Positions 7,781-15,645 are shown, counted from the stretch's first letter. The stretch: DNA of 21,233 nucleotides from Chloroflexota bacterium (GCA_016210285.1 JACQUN010000199.1:1-21233), one strand, 5' to 3'. Numbers and translations: made by a program. Notes: generated from the letters alone by a model not told the origin.

Positions 7781-9142
7781 GTGGCGCAGTTGAAGCTGGT
7801 GGGCGACGCCCTCCCAGAGGTAGTCGGGGTAGAGGCCCTGGTCCCTCGCCAGGAGCTCCCCCGGTACACCTTGGACAGCCGGGTTGCCCCTGCGGCGGTT
7901 CGACCTGGAAGCATCGAAGAGGTCAGCAGGGTCCTGTCCCTGGCTTCACGGCTGGGGGCCGCAGTGGTCCCCTGGGGTGGGGGCACGCGCATGGCCCTGG
8001 GGAACCCCCCGCTGCGCTACGACCTGGCCCTGGACCTGCGGAGGCTCAATCGGATCGTTGAGCACCAGCCCCAGGACCTGACGGTGACGGTGGAAGCGGG
8101 CGTCACCCTGGATATGCTCCAGCATCACCTTGCACAGCAGGGGCAGACCTTGCCCCTGGACCCCCCCTTCCCTTCGGCAGCCACCATCGGAGGGACATTG
8201 GCGGCGAATGCCAGCGGCCCGTTACGTGCGGGCTTCGGCCTGCCTCGAGACCTGGTGCTCGGCATGAAGGTGGTGCACGCCGATGGGACGGTCAGCAGCG
8301 GAGGGGGGAGAGTCGTCAAGAACGTCACCGGGTACGACATGCCACGCCTCTTCATCGGCTCCCTGGGCACATTAGCTGTAATCGTCGAAGTGACCTTGAA
8401 GGTCGCGCCGCTTCCCCCTGCTGAGCGGACGGTGGTCGCTGCATTTCCCAACTCGGAGGGGGCGGGCCGTGCTGCGCTGGCCCTGATGGGCTCAGGTTTC
8501 AGCGCCAGGGCGGTGGAACTCCTGGATGGACTGGCCTGGGGGAGCGTCTCGGGTACGGTCAAGGGCCTCCCCAGGCGGGACCGCACGGTGTACTGGCTGG
8601 CTGTATGTTTGGGGGGCAGGCCGCGCGCCGTGGAGCGGATGGAGCAAGGGGTCGCTGAGCTGTGTTTCAGGGAGCGGGCTGCGGAGGTCGAGGTTGTCCC
8701 CGAGGCTGAAGGGAAGCCGCTGTGGCGGGCGCTGGCCGACCTGGGGTGGGAGCCCTCCGGGCTCCGCCTGAGCCTTCGTGCTTGCGTCCTCCCTTCCCTG
8801 CTGGTTGGGGCGCTCCAGGAGGTGAAGGAGGCTGGGGCGAAGCTGGGACATGGCCCGGCAGTCGCCGCCCATGCCACCCACGGCGTTCTTCGTGCTTTCT
8901 GGTACGGGGAGGCCCGAACCACCTGGCCAGCGCCGTGGGCGCTGCCGGTCATCGAGACGCTCCGGGAACGGCTCCAAGAGATGGAGGGTGACCTTACTGT
9001 CGAGAAAGTGCCCCCGGAAGTGAGGGGGCAGGTGGATACCTGGGGAGACCTGGGCGCGGCCCTGCCCATCATGCGCCACCTGAAAGCTCGATTCGACCCG
9101 AGGGGGATCCTGAACTCAGGGCGGTTTGCCCGCGGAGTTTGA
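7781..9142 (+). CDS. glcE: Glycolate oxidase subunit GlcE (FAD-binding subunit)
   Basis: 453 residues. One FAD-binding domain shows VVPWGGGTRMALG (Gly66-Arg70) and SAATIGGTLAANASGPLRAG, followed by RVVKNVTGYDMPRLF (Lys180) and GSLGTLAVI, which are the GlcE signature regions. GlcE is the second FAD subunit of the glycolate oxidase complex and is shorter and more divergent than GlcD. At 453 residues this copy is longer than the roughly 350 residues of the E. coli protein; the extra length is mostly C-terminal, where the sequence again reads like an FAD-oxidase C domain ending FDPRGILNSGRFA. GTG 7781 has GAGAG 8 bases upstream; GTG 7772, which overlaps the glcD stop, is the alternative. Its TGA overlaps a possible TTG start of glcF. 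Confidence 0.92.
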   Translation: MAQLKLVGDALPEVVGVEALVPRQELPRYTLDSRVAPAAVRPGSIEEVSRVLSLASRLGAAVVPWGGGTRMALGNPPLRYDLALDLRRLNRIVEHQPQDLTVTVEAGVTLDMLQHHLAQQGQTLPLDPPFPSAATIGGTLAANASGPLRAGFGLPRDLVLGMKVVHADGTVSSGGGRVVKNVTGYDMPRLFIGSLGTLAVIVEVTLKVAPLPPAERTVVAAFPNSEGAGRAALALMGSGFSARAVELLDGLAWGSVSGTVKGLPRRDRTVYWLAVCLGGRPRAVERMEQGVAELCFRERAAEVEVVPEAEGKPLWRALADLGWEPSGLRLSLRACVLPSLLVGALQEVKEAGAKLGHGPAVAAHATHGVLRAFWYGEARTTWPAPWALPVIETLRERLQEMEGDLTVEKVPPEVRGQVDTWGDLGAALPIMRHLKARFDPRGILNSGRFARGV

Positions 9143-9147
9143 CGCAG

Positions 9148-10464
9148 ATGCCGGTCCTAGAGCAACGCATGGCAGCTCGGAACAGTGCCTTCTCAGGGCC
9201 TGATGCCCCTGCAGAAGAGGACCTCTCTAAGTGCGTCCACTGCGGCCTCTGCCTGGACCAGTGCCCGACCTACCTGGAGACGGGCCTGGAGACGGAGTCG
9301 CCTCGCGGCCGCATTGCCCTCATGCGGGCTGCCTCTGAAGGGCGCGTGACCCTCACGAAGGGTGTCCTGGAGCACTGGGGCCTCTGCCTCCAGTGCCGTG
9401 CCTGTGAGGCCGCCTGCCCCTCCGGTGTCCCCTACGGGCGTCTTATGGAATACACCCGGTCCCAGGTGCTCAAGAACCGCCCGGGTTCGCCCTGGGTCCG
9501 CCTTGCGCGCTGGCTGGCCTTTTCGGCCCTACTTCCCTACCCGTCGAGGCTGCGGCTCCTGGGCGCCGCCCTGCGGCTGTACCAGCGCACCGGCCTTCAG
9601 ACCCTCCTGCGACGCTCCGGTGTGCTGCGCCTCCTGCGACTGAGGGACGCTGAGGGCTTGCTCCCCTCTCTCCCTGGGCGCTTCTTCCAGGCCAGTGGCC
9701 AGGTGTATCCAGCAGAGGGCCAGCGGCGATACAGGGTCGGACTGCTGGCCGGGTGCGTCATGCCCCTGGCCCATGCCGGAACCATGGAGGCTGCGGTACG
9801 GGTCCTCACCCGAAACGGTTGCGAGGTCGTGGTCCCAGCGGGGCAGACCTGCTGCGGCGCGTTGAATCTCCACGCGGGCGAGCGGCGAGCGGCCAGGAGA
9901 ATGGCGATACGGAACATCCAGAGCTTCCTGGCGGCGGAGGTGGACTACGTCATCGTGGCGGCTGCCGGCTGCGGATCATCCATGAAGGAGTACCCTGAGC
10001 TTCTGAGGGATTCCCGTGAGATGCGGGAGCAGGCCGAACGGTTCAGCGAAAGGGTGCGGGACATCACCGAGTTTCTTGCGGCACTCCCCCTGGAGCCGCC
10101 CGCAGGGAAGCTTCCCCAACGGGTAACCTACCAGGACTCTTGCCACCTGGCCCATGCCCAGCGGGTTACGAGCGCACCCCGTCTCTTGCTGAAGGCAATC
10201 CTGGGGCTGGAGATGGTGGAGATGCAGCACCCGGCGCTCTGCTGCGGCGCAGCAGGAAGCTACCAGCTTCTGCAGCGGGCCATGTCGCGGCAGCTTCTGG
10301 ACTCCAAGATGCGGGAGGTGAAGGCCACCGGGGCTGGGGTGATTGCCACGGCCAACCCGGGGTGTGTCCTGCAGCTCGAGCAGGGGGTCAGGCGGGCCAG
10401 GCTCACGGCCCGGGTATGCCATGTGATTGACCTGCTGGATGAGGCGTACGGCCACAGGGAGTGA
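9148..10464 (+). CDS. glcF: Glycolate oxidase iron-sulfur subunit GlcF
   Basis: 438 residues. Two 4Fe-4S motifs lie near the N-terminus: CVHCGLCLDQCP (Cys29, 32, 35, 39) and CLQCRACEAACP (Cys80, 83, 86, 90). Two cysteine-rich CCG domains follow, with TCCGALNLHAGE and LCCGAAGSYQLL. AAGCGSSMKEYP and DSCHLAH complete the usual GlcF pattern. It carries electrons from the FAD subunits toward the quinone pool. ATG 9148 is preferred because CGGAG ends 10 bases upstream; the TTG at 9139, which overlaps the glcE stop, lies too close to that site. It is the last gene of the operon. The 100 bases before the convergent aminotransferase end contain no hairpin I would call a terminator. Confidence 0.94.
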   Translation: MPVLEQRMAARNSAFSGPDAPAEEDLSKCVHCGLCLDQCPTYLETGLETESPRGRIALMRAASEGRVTLTKGVLEHWGLCLQCRACEAACPSGVPYGRLMEYTRSQVLKNRPGSPWVRLARWLAFSALLPYPSRLRLLGAALRLYQRTGLQTLLRRSGVLRLLRLRDAEGLLPSLPGRFFQASGQVYPAEGQRRYRVGLLAGCVMPLAHAGTMEAAVRVLTRNGCEVVVPAGQTCCGALNLHAGERRAARRMAIRNIQSFLAAEVDYVIVAAAGCGSSMKEYPELLRDSREMREQAERFSERVRDITEFLAALPLEPPAGKLPQRVTYQDSCHLAHAQRVTSAPRLLLKAILGLEMVEMQHPALCCGAAGSYQLLQRAMSRQLLDSKMREVKATGAGVIATANPGCVLQLEQGVRRARLTARVCHVIDLLDEAYGHRE

Positions 10465-10564
10465 CGGGCTCAACCCTTGTTGGGGAGAAGAAGCCAGAGG
10501 ATTAGCCAGCATCGCTCCTGTTTACATAATGGTTGACTTGTACACGGGCGGCTGCCTGCAGAGT

Positions 10565-11758
10565 TCACCTTGCTCCGGCCAGGGTCTTGCTGGCGGCGGC
10601 AACACCTGCGCCCGCGGGCACCTCGAAGCCAAAGCGGGGGAGCAGCGCCTCCAGCGCGGAGAGCAAAAGGAAGACGTTGGCGGGGCTACAGGACTCCCCC
10701 ATGAGCCCGATGCGCCAGATCTTGCCTCTCAGCTTCCCCAGACCCCCGCCCACCTCAATGTTGTACTCCCTCAGCAAGGCCATGCGGCAGGCGACGTCCT
10801 CGACACCTTCCGGCACAACAACTGCGGTGAGCTGGTAGGTACACCACTCCTCAGGGACCAGCAGCCGCAGCCCCAGGGCCTCAAGGCCCGCCCGCAACGC
10901 CCGGCCGTTGCGCTGGTGTCGTTCCCAGCGTCGCTCCAGCCCCTCCTCCATCAGCATTCGGAGGGCCTCCCGCAGGGCATAGATCATGCTGATAGGGGCA
11001 GTGTGGTGATAGACCCGCTGCCCGGTGGCCCAGTACTGGCTCAGCAAGCCCACGTCCAGATACCAGCTCCTGGGTTTTTCCCGCCGATTCCGGATGCTCT
11101 CCATGGCCCTGGTGCTCACGGTGATGGGAGCCAGGCCCGGTGGAGCGCCGATGCATTTCTGGGTGGCGCTGTAGCAAAAGTCGATGCCCCAGTCGTCCAC
11201 GGCCACCCGCGTCCCTCCAAGGGAGGTGACCGCATCCACCAGGAGGAGAGCGTCATGCTCCCGGGCAAGGCGAGCCACATCCTCCAGGGGCTGGAGGACT
11301 CCTGTAGAGGTCTCGGCATGGACGACTGCCAGGACTTTTACCTTGCCCTGGCGACGGAACTCGCGGCGCAGGTTGTCCAGGTCCAGGGGACGCCCCCACT
11401 CCGTCTGGACGGGCACCACCTTGGCGCCGTGTCGGGCTGCGACCTCCATCAGACGCTCGCCGAAGAAACCCTTCACACCGACTATCAGGGTATCGCCAGG
11501 CTCCAGCAGGTTCGCCAGCCCGGCCTCCATCCCTGCGGAGCCAGTGCCAGAGACCGGGAGGGTGAAATCGTTGTGGGTGCCAAAGGCGTAGCGCAGCATG
11601 GACGCGACGTCGTCCATGATCTGCATGAAGTCGGGGTCGAGATACCCCAGGAGCGGGGCTGTCAGCGCTCGAAGGACCCGGGACGAGACGTTGCTGGGGC
11701 CCGGCCCCAGGAGGATGCGGGCCGGCGGGTTCAGTTCTCGGTAGGGGATTTCTGCCAT
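10565..11758 (-). CDS. Alanine/serine-glyoxylate aminotransferase (class V PLP enzyme)
   Basis: 397 residues, full length for the family. The opening RILLGPGPSNVSSRVL, the PLP-binding SGTGSAGMEA, the Asp loop LLLVDAVTSLGG and the Schiff-base lysine in SATQKCIGAPPGLAP (Lys201) are all present. YHHTAPISMIYALREAL and the closing GKIWRIGLMGESC are typical of the AGXT/serine-pyruvate aminotransferase branch. It should convert glyoxylate to glycine with alanine or serine as amino donor; phosphonate (AEP) and other class V transaminases share much of this pattern, so the exact donor is not certain. A perfect GGAGGT sits 5 bases before the ATG, and a promoter and hairpin lie just upstream. It is convergent with glcDEF, whose product glyoxylate would be its substrate. 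Confidence 0.9.
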   Translation of the reverse strand: MAEIPYRELNPPARILLGPGPSNVSSRVLRALTAPLLGYLDPDFMQIMDDVASMLRYAFGTHNDFTLPVSGTGSAGMEAGLANLLEPGDTLIVGVKGFFGERLMEVAARHGAKVVPVQTEWGRPLDLDNLRREFRRQGKVKVLAVVHAETSTGVLQPLEDVARLAREHDALLLVDAVTSLGGTRVAVDDWGIDFCYSATQKCIGAPPGLAPITVSTRAMESIRNRREKPRSWYLDVGLLSQYWATGQRVYHHTAPISMIYALREALRMLMEEGLERRWERHQRNGRALRAGLEALGLRLLVPEEWCTYQLTAVVVPEGVEDVACRMALLREYNIEVGGGLGKLRGKIWRIGLMGESCSPANVFLLLSALEALLPRFGFEVPAGAGVAAASKTLAGAR

Positions 11759-11786
11759 CCCGGACCTCCGAAGCCGAATGCCAGGA

Positions 11787-11804
11787 GTGACTCCAAAAAG
11801 TCAC
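11787..11804 (-). repeat. 6-bp inverted repeat at the start of the aminotransferase leader
   Basis: GTGACT (11787-11792) and AGTCAC (11799-11804) pair perfectly around a 6-base loop. On the minus strand this lies just downstream of the -10 and upstream of the GGAGGT, so it could be an operator at the initiation region or a small 5' hairpin in the mRNA. Confidence 0.5.
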
Positions 11805-11807
11805 CGT

Positions 11808-11836
11808 AGCGTAGCAGACAGCTTCGCCCACGTCAA
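11808..11836 (-). promoter_or_regulatory. Candidate promoter of the aminotransferase gene
   Basis: On the minus strand TTGACG (11836-11831) is followed by 17 bases and TACGCT (11813-11808). The -10 is preceded by TGC, giving an extended -10. The -35 matches five of six, the -10 only three of six, so the extension matters. The start point would be near 11801, about 43 bases before the ATG. Confidence 0.55.
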
Positions 11837-11892
11837 GGGCTGTTCGGGCAGCGTCATCAATGGAGCGGGTAGCTGGCGCTGGTCAACGGGGG

Positions 11893-11898
11893 TATAAT
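11893..11898 (+). promoter_or_regulatory. Candidate -10 element of the STAND ATPase gene
   Basis: A perfect TATAAT lies 43 bases before the GTG start. No convincing -35 is visible, which is also the case for the kinase gene at 633-638; both could need an activator. Confidence 0.45.
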
Positions 11899-11941
11899 CC
11901 CTTGGCACAGCCTCTGCATCTCATACCGGGAGGGTTGGCCC

Positions 11942-14038
11942 GTGGCTTCCCCGCTGTCGGGTCGCCTGAGCGCAGCGCGGCACGAAAGGTTCGTCGGCAG
12001 GCATGCTGAGCGGGCTCTGCTTCAGGATGCGCTGAAGGAGGTGGCGCTCCCCTTTCATGTGCTGTACATCTTTGGCCCCGGCGGCATTGGCAAGACAGCC
12101 CTGTTGCATGAATTCGCGCACCTGTGCGGCGAGGCGCAAACGCCGGCTATCCTCCTGGATGCCCGCGATCTGGACGTCTCGCCTGAGGCCTTCCTTGGTG
12201 CGCTCCGGCTTGCGCTGAACGCGCGCGGGCACGAGTCTCCCCTCGAAGCCCTGGCCTCCTGGCCCGGCCGCCATGCAGTCCTCATTGACACGTATGAGAA
12301 GCTCGCCCCCCTGGAGCCGTGGCTCCTGAGCACCTTCCTGCCAGGCTTGCCCGAGGGGGTGCTGGTTGTCCTGGCGGGCCGTAATCCGCCATCCCTGGCG
12401 TGGCGGACCGACCCTGGCTGGCAATCCGTCTTTCGCCCCCTCGCCCTCCGCAACCTCAGCACCGAGGAGAGCCGCACCTTGCTGGAACAGCGAGGGGTCC
12501 CCCCGGAGCAGCACCCGGCAGTCCTCCGGTTCACCCACGGGCATCCTCTGGCCCTCTCCCTGGTCGCAGATGTGCTCGCCCAACGACCGGGCATCACCTT
12601 CCATCCAGAGGCAGCACCGGATGTGGTCAAGATGCTGCTGGAGCATCTGGTGCAGAAGGTGCCAGGCCCAGCCCATCGCAGGGCGCTCGAGGCGTGTGCC
12701 ATTGTGCGTCTGACAACGGAGGGCATGCTGGCGGAGCTGCTTGCCCTCCCTGATGCCCACGAGCTGTTCGAGTGGCTGCGGGGACTATCCTTCGTTGAGT
12801 CTGGGGCGCACGGTATCTTCCCCCACGACCTGGCGCGTGAGGCGCTTGCGGCTGACGTCCGGTGGCGGGACCCCGACTGGTTTGCTGAGGTGCACCGCCG
12901 GGCACGGGGGCACTACATCACGCGCCTCCAGAGGACCCGCGAAGAGGAGCAACAACAAGTTCTCTTCGATTACATCTTCCTCCACCGCGACAGCCCCGTC
13001 GTGCGGCCTTATTTCGAGTGGCAGGAGGGCGGCAGCGCCCTGACGGACGCCATGAAGCCCACCGACAGGGCAGCGCTGCTGGCGATGGTAGCCAGATATG
13101 AAGGGGAGGACGCAGCCGTCTTTGCAGGGCAGTGGTTGGCGGAGCAGCCACAGAGAGCGCTGGTCTTTCGGGATGCCAGGCAAGAGCCTGCGGGCTTCCT
13201 GGTCATGGTTGCCCTGCACGAGGCCGACGCCCAAAGCCTCAGGGTGGACCCGGCTGCGGAAGCGGCCTGGCGCTTCTTGCAGCGGCACGCCCCGCTGCGG
13301 CGTGGCGAAGGCGCAACCCTTTTCCGTTTCTGGATGGCGCGGGACACCTACCAGGCCGTCTCTCCCATCCAGAGCCTGATCTTCGTCAGCATGGTGCGGC
13401 ATTACTTGACTACGCCTGGGCTGGCCTTCACCTTTGTGCCCTGCGCCGACCCCGATTTCTGGGCCCCGATCTTCGCCTATGCTGACCTGGCGCGCCTGCC
13501 TGAAGCGGATTTCAGGATGGGCGAGCGGCGCTACGGCGTGTATGGCCACGACTGGCGCGCCAGGCCGCCCATGGCGTGGCTGGAGCTGCTGGGGCAACGA
13601 GAGCTCTCCACGACCCCGCAGGCTGTGCCCCCTGCCCCGGCCCACCAACCCCTGGTGGTTCTCAGCCAGCCCGACTTTGCTGAGGCGGTTCGAGATGCCG
13701 TGCGCAACCTCGCCTACCCCGACGTTCTGGCGAGCAGCCCGCTGTTACGCTCCCGGCTGGTGACGGAGCGCTGCAAGCCAGGCGCGAGCCGTGACGAGCG
13801 TCTCACCGCCCTCATGACCATCATCAAGGAGGCTGCCGAATCGCTCCAGCAGCCGCCCCGCGGGGAGAAACTCTACCATGCGTTGTATCACGCCTACCTG
13901 AACCCAGCGCCCACCCAGGAGCGGGCGGCTGAGCTGCTGGGCGTACCCTTTGGCACCTTTCGACGCCACCTGAGGGCGGGGGCCCAGCGGCTCACCGAGA
14001 TCCTGTGGCAGTGGGAGCTTGGGGCAGTAGAAAAATGA
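11942..14038 (+). CDS. STAND-type ATPase with GNAT-like middle region and C-terminal helix-turn-helix
   Basis: 698 residues. After RFVGRHAERALLQDAL comes a Walker A loop GPGGIGKT (45-52), a Walker B-like LIDTYE (Asp116, Glu119), the sensor-like VVLAGRNPP, and THGHPLALSL, the GxP motif of NB-ARC/STAND switches. A helical region follows. The part around 405-550 reads like a GNAT-type fold (RALVFRDARQEPAGFLVMVA to PMAWLELLGQ), but I see no clear acetyl-CoA loop. The last 45 residues (TQERAAELLGVPFGTFRRHL) form a helix-turn-helix of the sigma-region-4/LuxR-like kind, without the usual polymerase context. STAND proteins are signal-driven switches, so this is probably a regulator; its signal and targets are unknown. 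GGGAGGG 7 bases before the GTG fixes the start. The same-strand genes after it are its likeliest targets or partners. Confidence 0.82.
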   Translation: MASPLSGRLSAARHERFVGRHAERALLQDALKEVALPFHVLYIFGPGGIGKTALLHEFAHLCGEAQTPAILLDARDLDVSPEAFLGALRLALNARGHESPLEALASWPGRHAVLIDTYEKLAPLEPWLLSTFLPGLPEGVLVVLAGRNPPSLAWRTDPGWQSVFRPLALRNLSTEESRTLLEQRGVPPEQHPAVLRFTHGHPLALSLVADVLAQRPGITFHPEAAPDVVKMLLEHLVQKVPGPAHRRALEACAIVRLTTEGMLAELLALPDAHELFEWLRGLSFVESGAHGIFPHDLAREALAADVRWRDPDWFAEVHRRARGHYITRLQRTREEEQQQVLFDYIFLHRDSPVVRPYFEWQEGGSALTDAMKPTDRAALLAMVARYEGEDAAVFAGQWLAEQPQRALVFRDARQEPAGFLVMVALHEADAQSLRVDPAAEAAWRFLQRHAPLRRGEGATLFRFWMARDTYQAVSPIQSLIFVSMVRHYLTTPGLAFTFVPCADPDFWAPIFAYADLARLPEADFRMGERRYGVYGHDWRARPPMAWLELLGQRELSTTPQAVPPAPAHQPLVVLSQPDFAEAVRDAVRNLAYPDVLASSPLLRSRLVTERCKPGASRDERLTALMTIIKEAAESLQQPPRGEKLYHALYHAYLNPAPTQERAAELLGVPFGTFRRHLRAGAQRLTEILWQWELGAVEK

Positions 14039-14091
14039 ACGGCAAATGAGCACCTTTTGGTCTGGAAAGTGGACACCCCTGTGAGAGATGC

Positions 14092-14117
14092 TACGGCTGG
14101 CGGAGATGCCAGCCGTA
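14092..14117 (+). terminator. Strong 10-bp hairpin between the STAND gene and the next small gene
   Basis: TACGGCTGGC and GCCAGCCGTA pair perfectly around the loop GGAGAT. No run of T follows (the sequence continues AGTCTTCTAC), so it is not a standard intrinsic terminator. It could be a weak terminator, a processing site or an mRNA-stabilising hairpin that uncouples the two genes. Confidence 0.5.
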
Positions 14118-14131
14118 AGTCTTCTACAAAA

Positions 14132-14139
14132 GGGAGGGG
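14132..14139 (+). promoter_or_regulatory. Ribosome binding site that sets the start of the small gene at 14144
   Basis: GGGAGGGG lies 4 bases before GTG 14144. The open frame runs upstream to an earlier start at 14057, but that extension crosses the hairpin at 14092-14117 and has no ribosome site, so GTG 14144 is preferred. Confidence 0.7.
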
Positions 14140-14143
14140 AAAA

Positions 14144-14455
14144 GTGCTCTTCCATGTCACAGCGACCCATACCACGGAGAACTGCCCCATCTACCAGCCC
14201 CGTGACAAGGCGGTTGAATTCCTGAACGCAGGGGACAAGATCCCGCAGATTGCCAGGGAGCGGAAGGTCACGGTCCACTTCTTTGTGTCCGCAGCCCCGG
14301 AGCATGTTTTCTGGGCCCTGCTGGAGGCAGACAGCCTCGCTGCTGTGCAAAGCCTCCTTGCTGGAATCCCGCTGCGCCAGGACTTCCGGATCACGCCGGT
14401 GCAGCATCTACAGGACACGCTGGACGTTGCCAAGGCCATGTTGTCGCAGCACTAG
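14144..14455 (+). CDS. Small unrecognised protein, possible dimeric alpha/beta-barrel fold
   Basis: 103 residues beginning with LFHVTATHTTENCPIY. The order of a beta strand (LFHVTATH), a helix (KAVEFLNAG), a strand (KVTVHFFVSAA), a helix with VFWALLEADSLAAVQSLL, and a last strand (RITPVQHL) is that of a ferredoxin-like alpha/beta unit, as in the YCII, muconolactone-isomerase and DUF3303-type proteins. I do not recognise the exact family and see no catalytic residues. It lies 38 bases before an antibiotic-biosynthesis-monooxygenase-like gene that may have the same kind of fold, each with its own strong ribosome site, so the two are probably co-transcribed and possibly related in job. The Cys in ENCPIY is its only cysteine. 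Confidence 0.68.
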   Translation: MLFHVTATHTTENCPIYQPRDKAVEFLNAGDKIPQIARERKVTVHFFVSAAPEHVFWALLEADSLAAVQSLLAGIPLRQDFRITPVQHLQDTLDVAKAMLSQH

Positions 14456-14493
14456 AAACGGGTGCCAAGCGCACCCAAGGAGGAGGGATCGCC

Positions 14494-14790
14494 ATGTATG
14501 GAACTGTAGCCCATCTTCGTCCCAAGGCCGGCCAGGAGCGGGCAATGCTGGCCCTCATGCAGGAGTGGGACCGCGACAGAAAGCCAAAGGTCAAGGGAGC
14601 CGTGGCAAGCTATGTGTTCAAGCTGGACAAGGACCCTCGGCAGCTTGTCATGACTGTCGTCTTCCAGGACAAGGCGAGCTACGTAGCCAACGCCAGCGAC
14701 CCGGAGCAGGACCGCTGGTACAGAAAGCTTCGGGCGCTCCTGGAGGCTGACCCAACCTGGGAGGATGGCGAGATCGTCGCCACCCTCTAG
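14494..14790 (+). CDS. Antibiotic biosynthesis monooxygenase (ABM)-like protein
   Basis: 98 residues, the usual size of a single ABM-type dimeric alpha/beta-barrel domain. MYGTVAHLRPKAGQERAMLA is the first strand and helix, SYVFKLDKDPRQLVMTVVFQ the central hairpin, and KASYVANASDPEQDRWYRKL the second helix, all in the expected order. Known ABM proteins include quinone-forming and heme-degrading monooxygenases, but many are of unknown activity, and no substrate can be read from this sequence. A very strong AAGGAGGAGGG ends 6 bases before the ATG. It follows the small gene at 14144-14455 on the same strand and precedes a SnoaL-like gene after a long hairpin. Confidence 0.78.
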   Translation: MYGTVAHLRPKAGQERAMLALMQEWDRDRKPKVKGAVASYVFKLDKDPRQLVMTVVFQDKASYVANASDPEQDRWYRKLRALLEADPTWEDGEIVATL

Positions 14791-14882
14791 GGGACTGCAA
14801 GGCAAAGGCAAGAAAGCGCCGGCCCCCTTTGAATGGGAGCTGTTCCCACAAGGGGGTGCGGGGCCTCAAGAGTTATGGGAGG

Positions 14883-14933
14883 CCCTCGCAAGCCGAAGGC
14901 TGAGGCTTGGACTCTCCCTTCGGCTTGCGAGGG
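14883..14933. repeat. Perfect 17-bp inverted repeat (long hairpin)
   Basis: The arms 14883-14899 (CCCTCGCAAGCCGAAGG) and 14917-14933 are exact reverse complements around a 17-base loop. No T-run follows on either strand, which argues against a simple terminator. The loop-proximal part also contains AAGCC and GGCTT. It could be a palindromic repeat of the REP/MITE kind or a processing hairpin between the ABM and SnoaL genes. Confidence 0.85.
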
Positions 14934-14983
14934 GACAGACCGTCGTGACCCCAGGAGCACCTGAAGCGGGGTAGTTGCGTCAC

Positions 14984-15415
14984 ATGGCGGTTATGGCTAT
15001 GCCGAGAGCAAATGAGCAGATCGTCCGGGAGCTGCTGGAGGCGTGGAATGCCCACGACGTGGAGCGCGTGGCGGCGCTCCATGCCCCAGAGTATGAAGGT
15101 GTTGATGTCGGAGAAGCCGAGCCACACCGGGGTCCCGACGGGATCCGCCAGGCCACAGGCCGCTACCTGGACGCCTTCCCGGACCTGCATTTCACGGTAT
15201 CGGAGACCCTGGCCCAGGGGAACCGTGTGGCGCTGGTGTGGTCGGCGCAGGGCACCCACCAGGGGAAGCTGATGAACATCCCCGCGACGGGGCGAGTCGT
15301 GACACTCCGTGGGGTCACGCTCCTGACCATCGCGGGCGGCAAGATCACCCGCAGCTTCTTCCTGTGGGACGTGGCCGGCTTTCTCCGAGCGATACGGCTT
15401 CTGCCGGAGCTGTGA
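14984..15415 (+). CDS. SnoaL-like / ester cyclase (NTF2-fold) protein
   Basis: 143 residues with the SnoaL/ester-cyclase pattern: IVRELLEAWNAHDVERVAAL for the N-terminal helices, HAPEYEGVDVGE, then RGPDGIRQATGRYLDAFPDL, the typical FPDLHFTV, and a C-terminal sheet with GKLMNIPATGRVVTLRG. NTF2-fold proteins of this group include polyketide cyclases and many proteins of unknown activity; no substrate can be assigned. The start is uncertain: ATG 14984, 14993 and 14999 and a TTG at 14975 are in frame, and only a weak GGGG lies upstream. It comes after the ABM-like gene and the 17-bp inverted repeat, and is followed by a good terminator. Confidence 0.85.
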   Translation: MAVMAMPRANEQIVRELLEAWNAHDVERVAALHAPEYEGVDVGEAEPHRGPDGIRQATGRYLDAFPDLHFTVSETLAQGNRVALVWSAQGTHQGKLMNIPATGRVVTLRGVTLLTIAGGKITRSFFLWDVAGFLRAIRLLPEL

Positions 15416-15488
15416 GGGGAGCGCCATCAGGCACATCCGGGGAGGCGGAAAGTAAGGGCACCCGCACCCTCGAGGGAGCCGCGTGGTC

Positions 15489-15522
15489 AAGGCAGGGGAT
15501 GGCGAAAGCCATCCCCTGCCTT
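15489..15522. terminator. Bidirectional hairpin terminator between convergent genes
   Basis: AAGGCAGGGGATGGC (15489-15503) and its exact complement (15508-15522) form a 15-bp stem with a GAAA tetraloop. The T-run is short, but the place between the SnoaL gene and the convergent CPBP gene fits a shared terminator. The rest of 15416-15645 holds only a weak ACAGGG/CCCTGT pair and no gene I can support. Confidence 0.7.
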
Positions 15523-15645
15523 TCGCGTCTGAGTACAGGGCAGGGCATGACCCCTGTCAAAATGTGTGCCATTGAGGAGGCGATAGCCGTCGCTCTGGGG
15601 TTGGAGACGTGGCAGGGGTAAATACTGGGAAAGCGGGCTCACGCT

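Noticed and set aside
10427..11809. Open frame of about 460 residues antisense to the aminotransferase
   Set aside because: The minus-strand aminotransferase has all family motifs and a perfect ribosome site. The plus-strand frame is open because of high GC and its translation is low-complexity.
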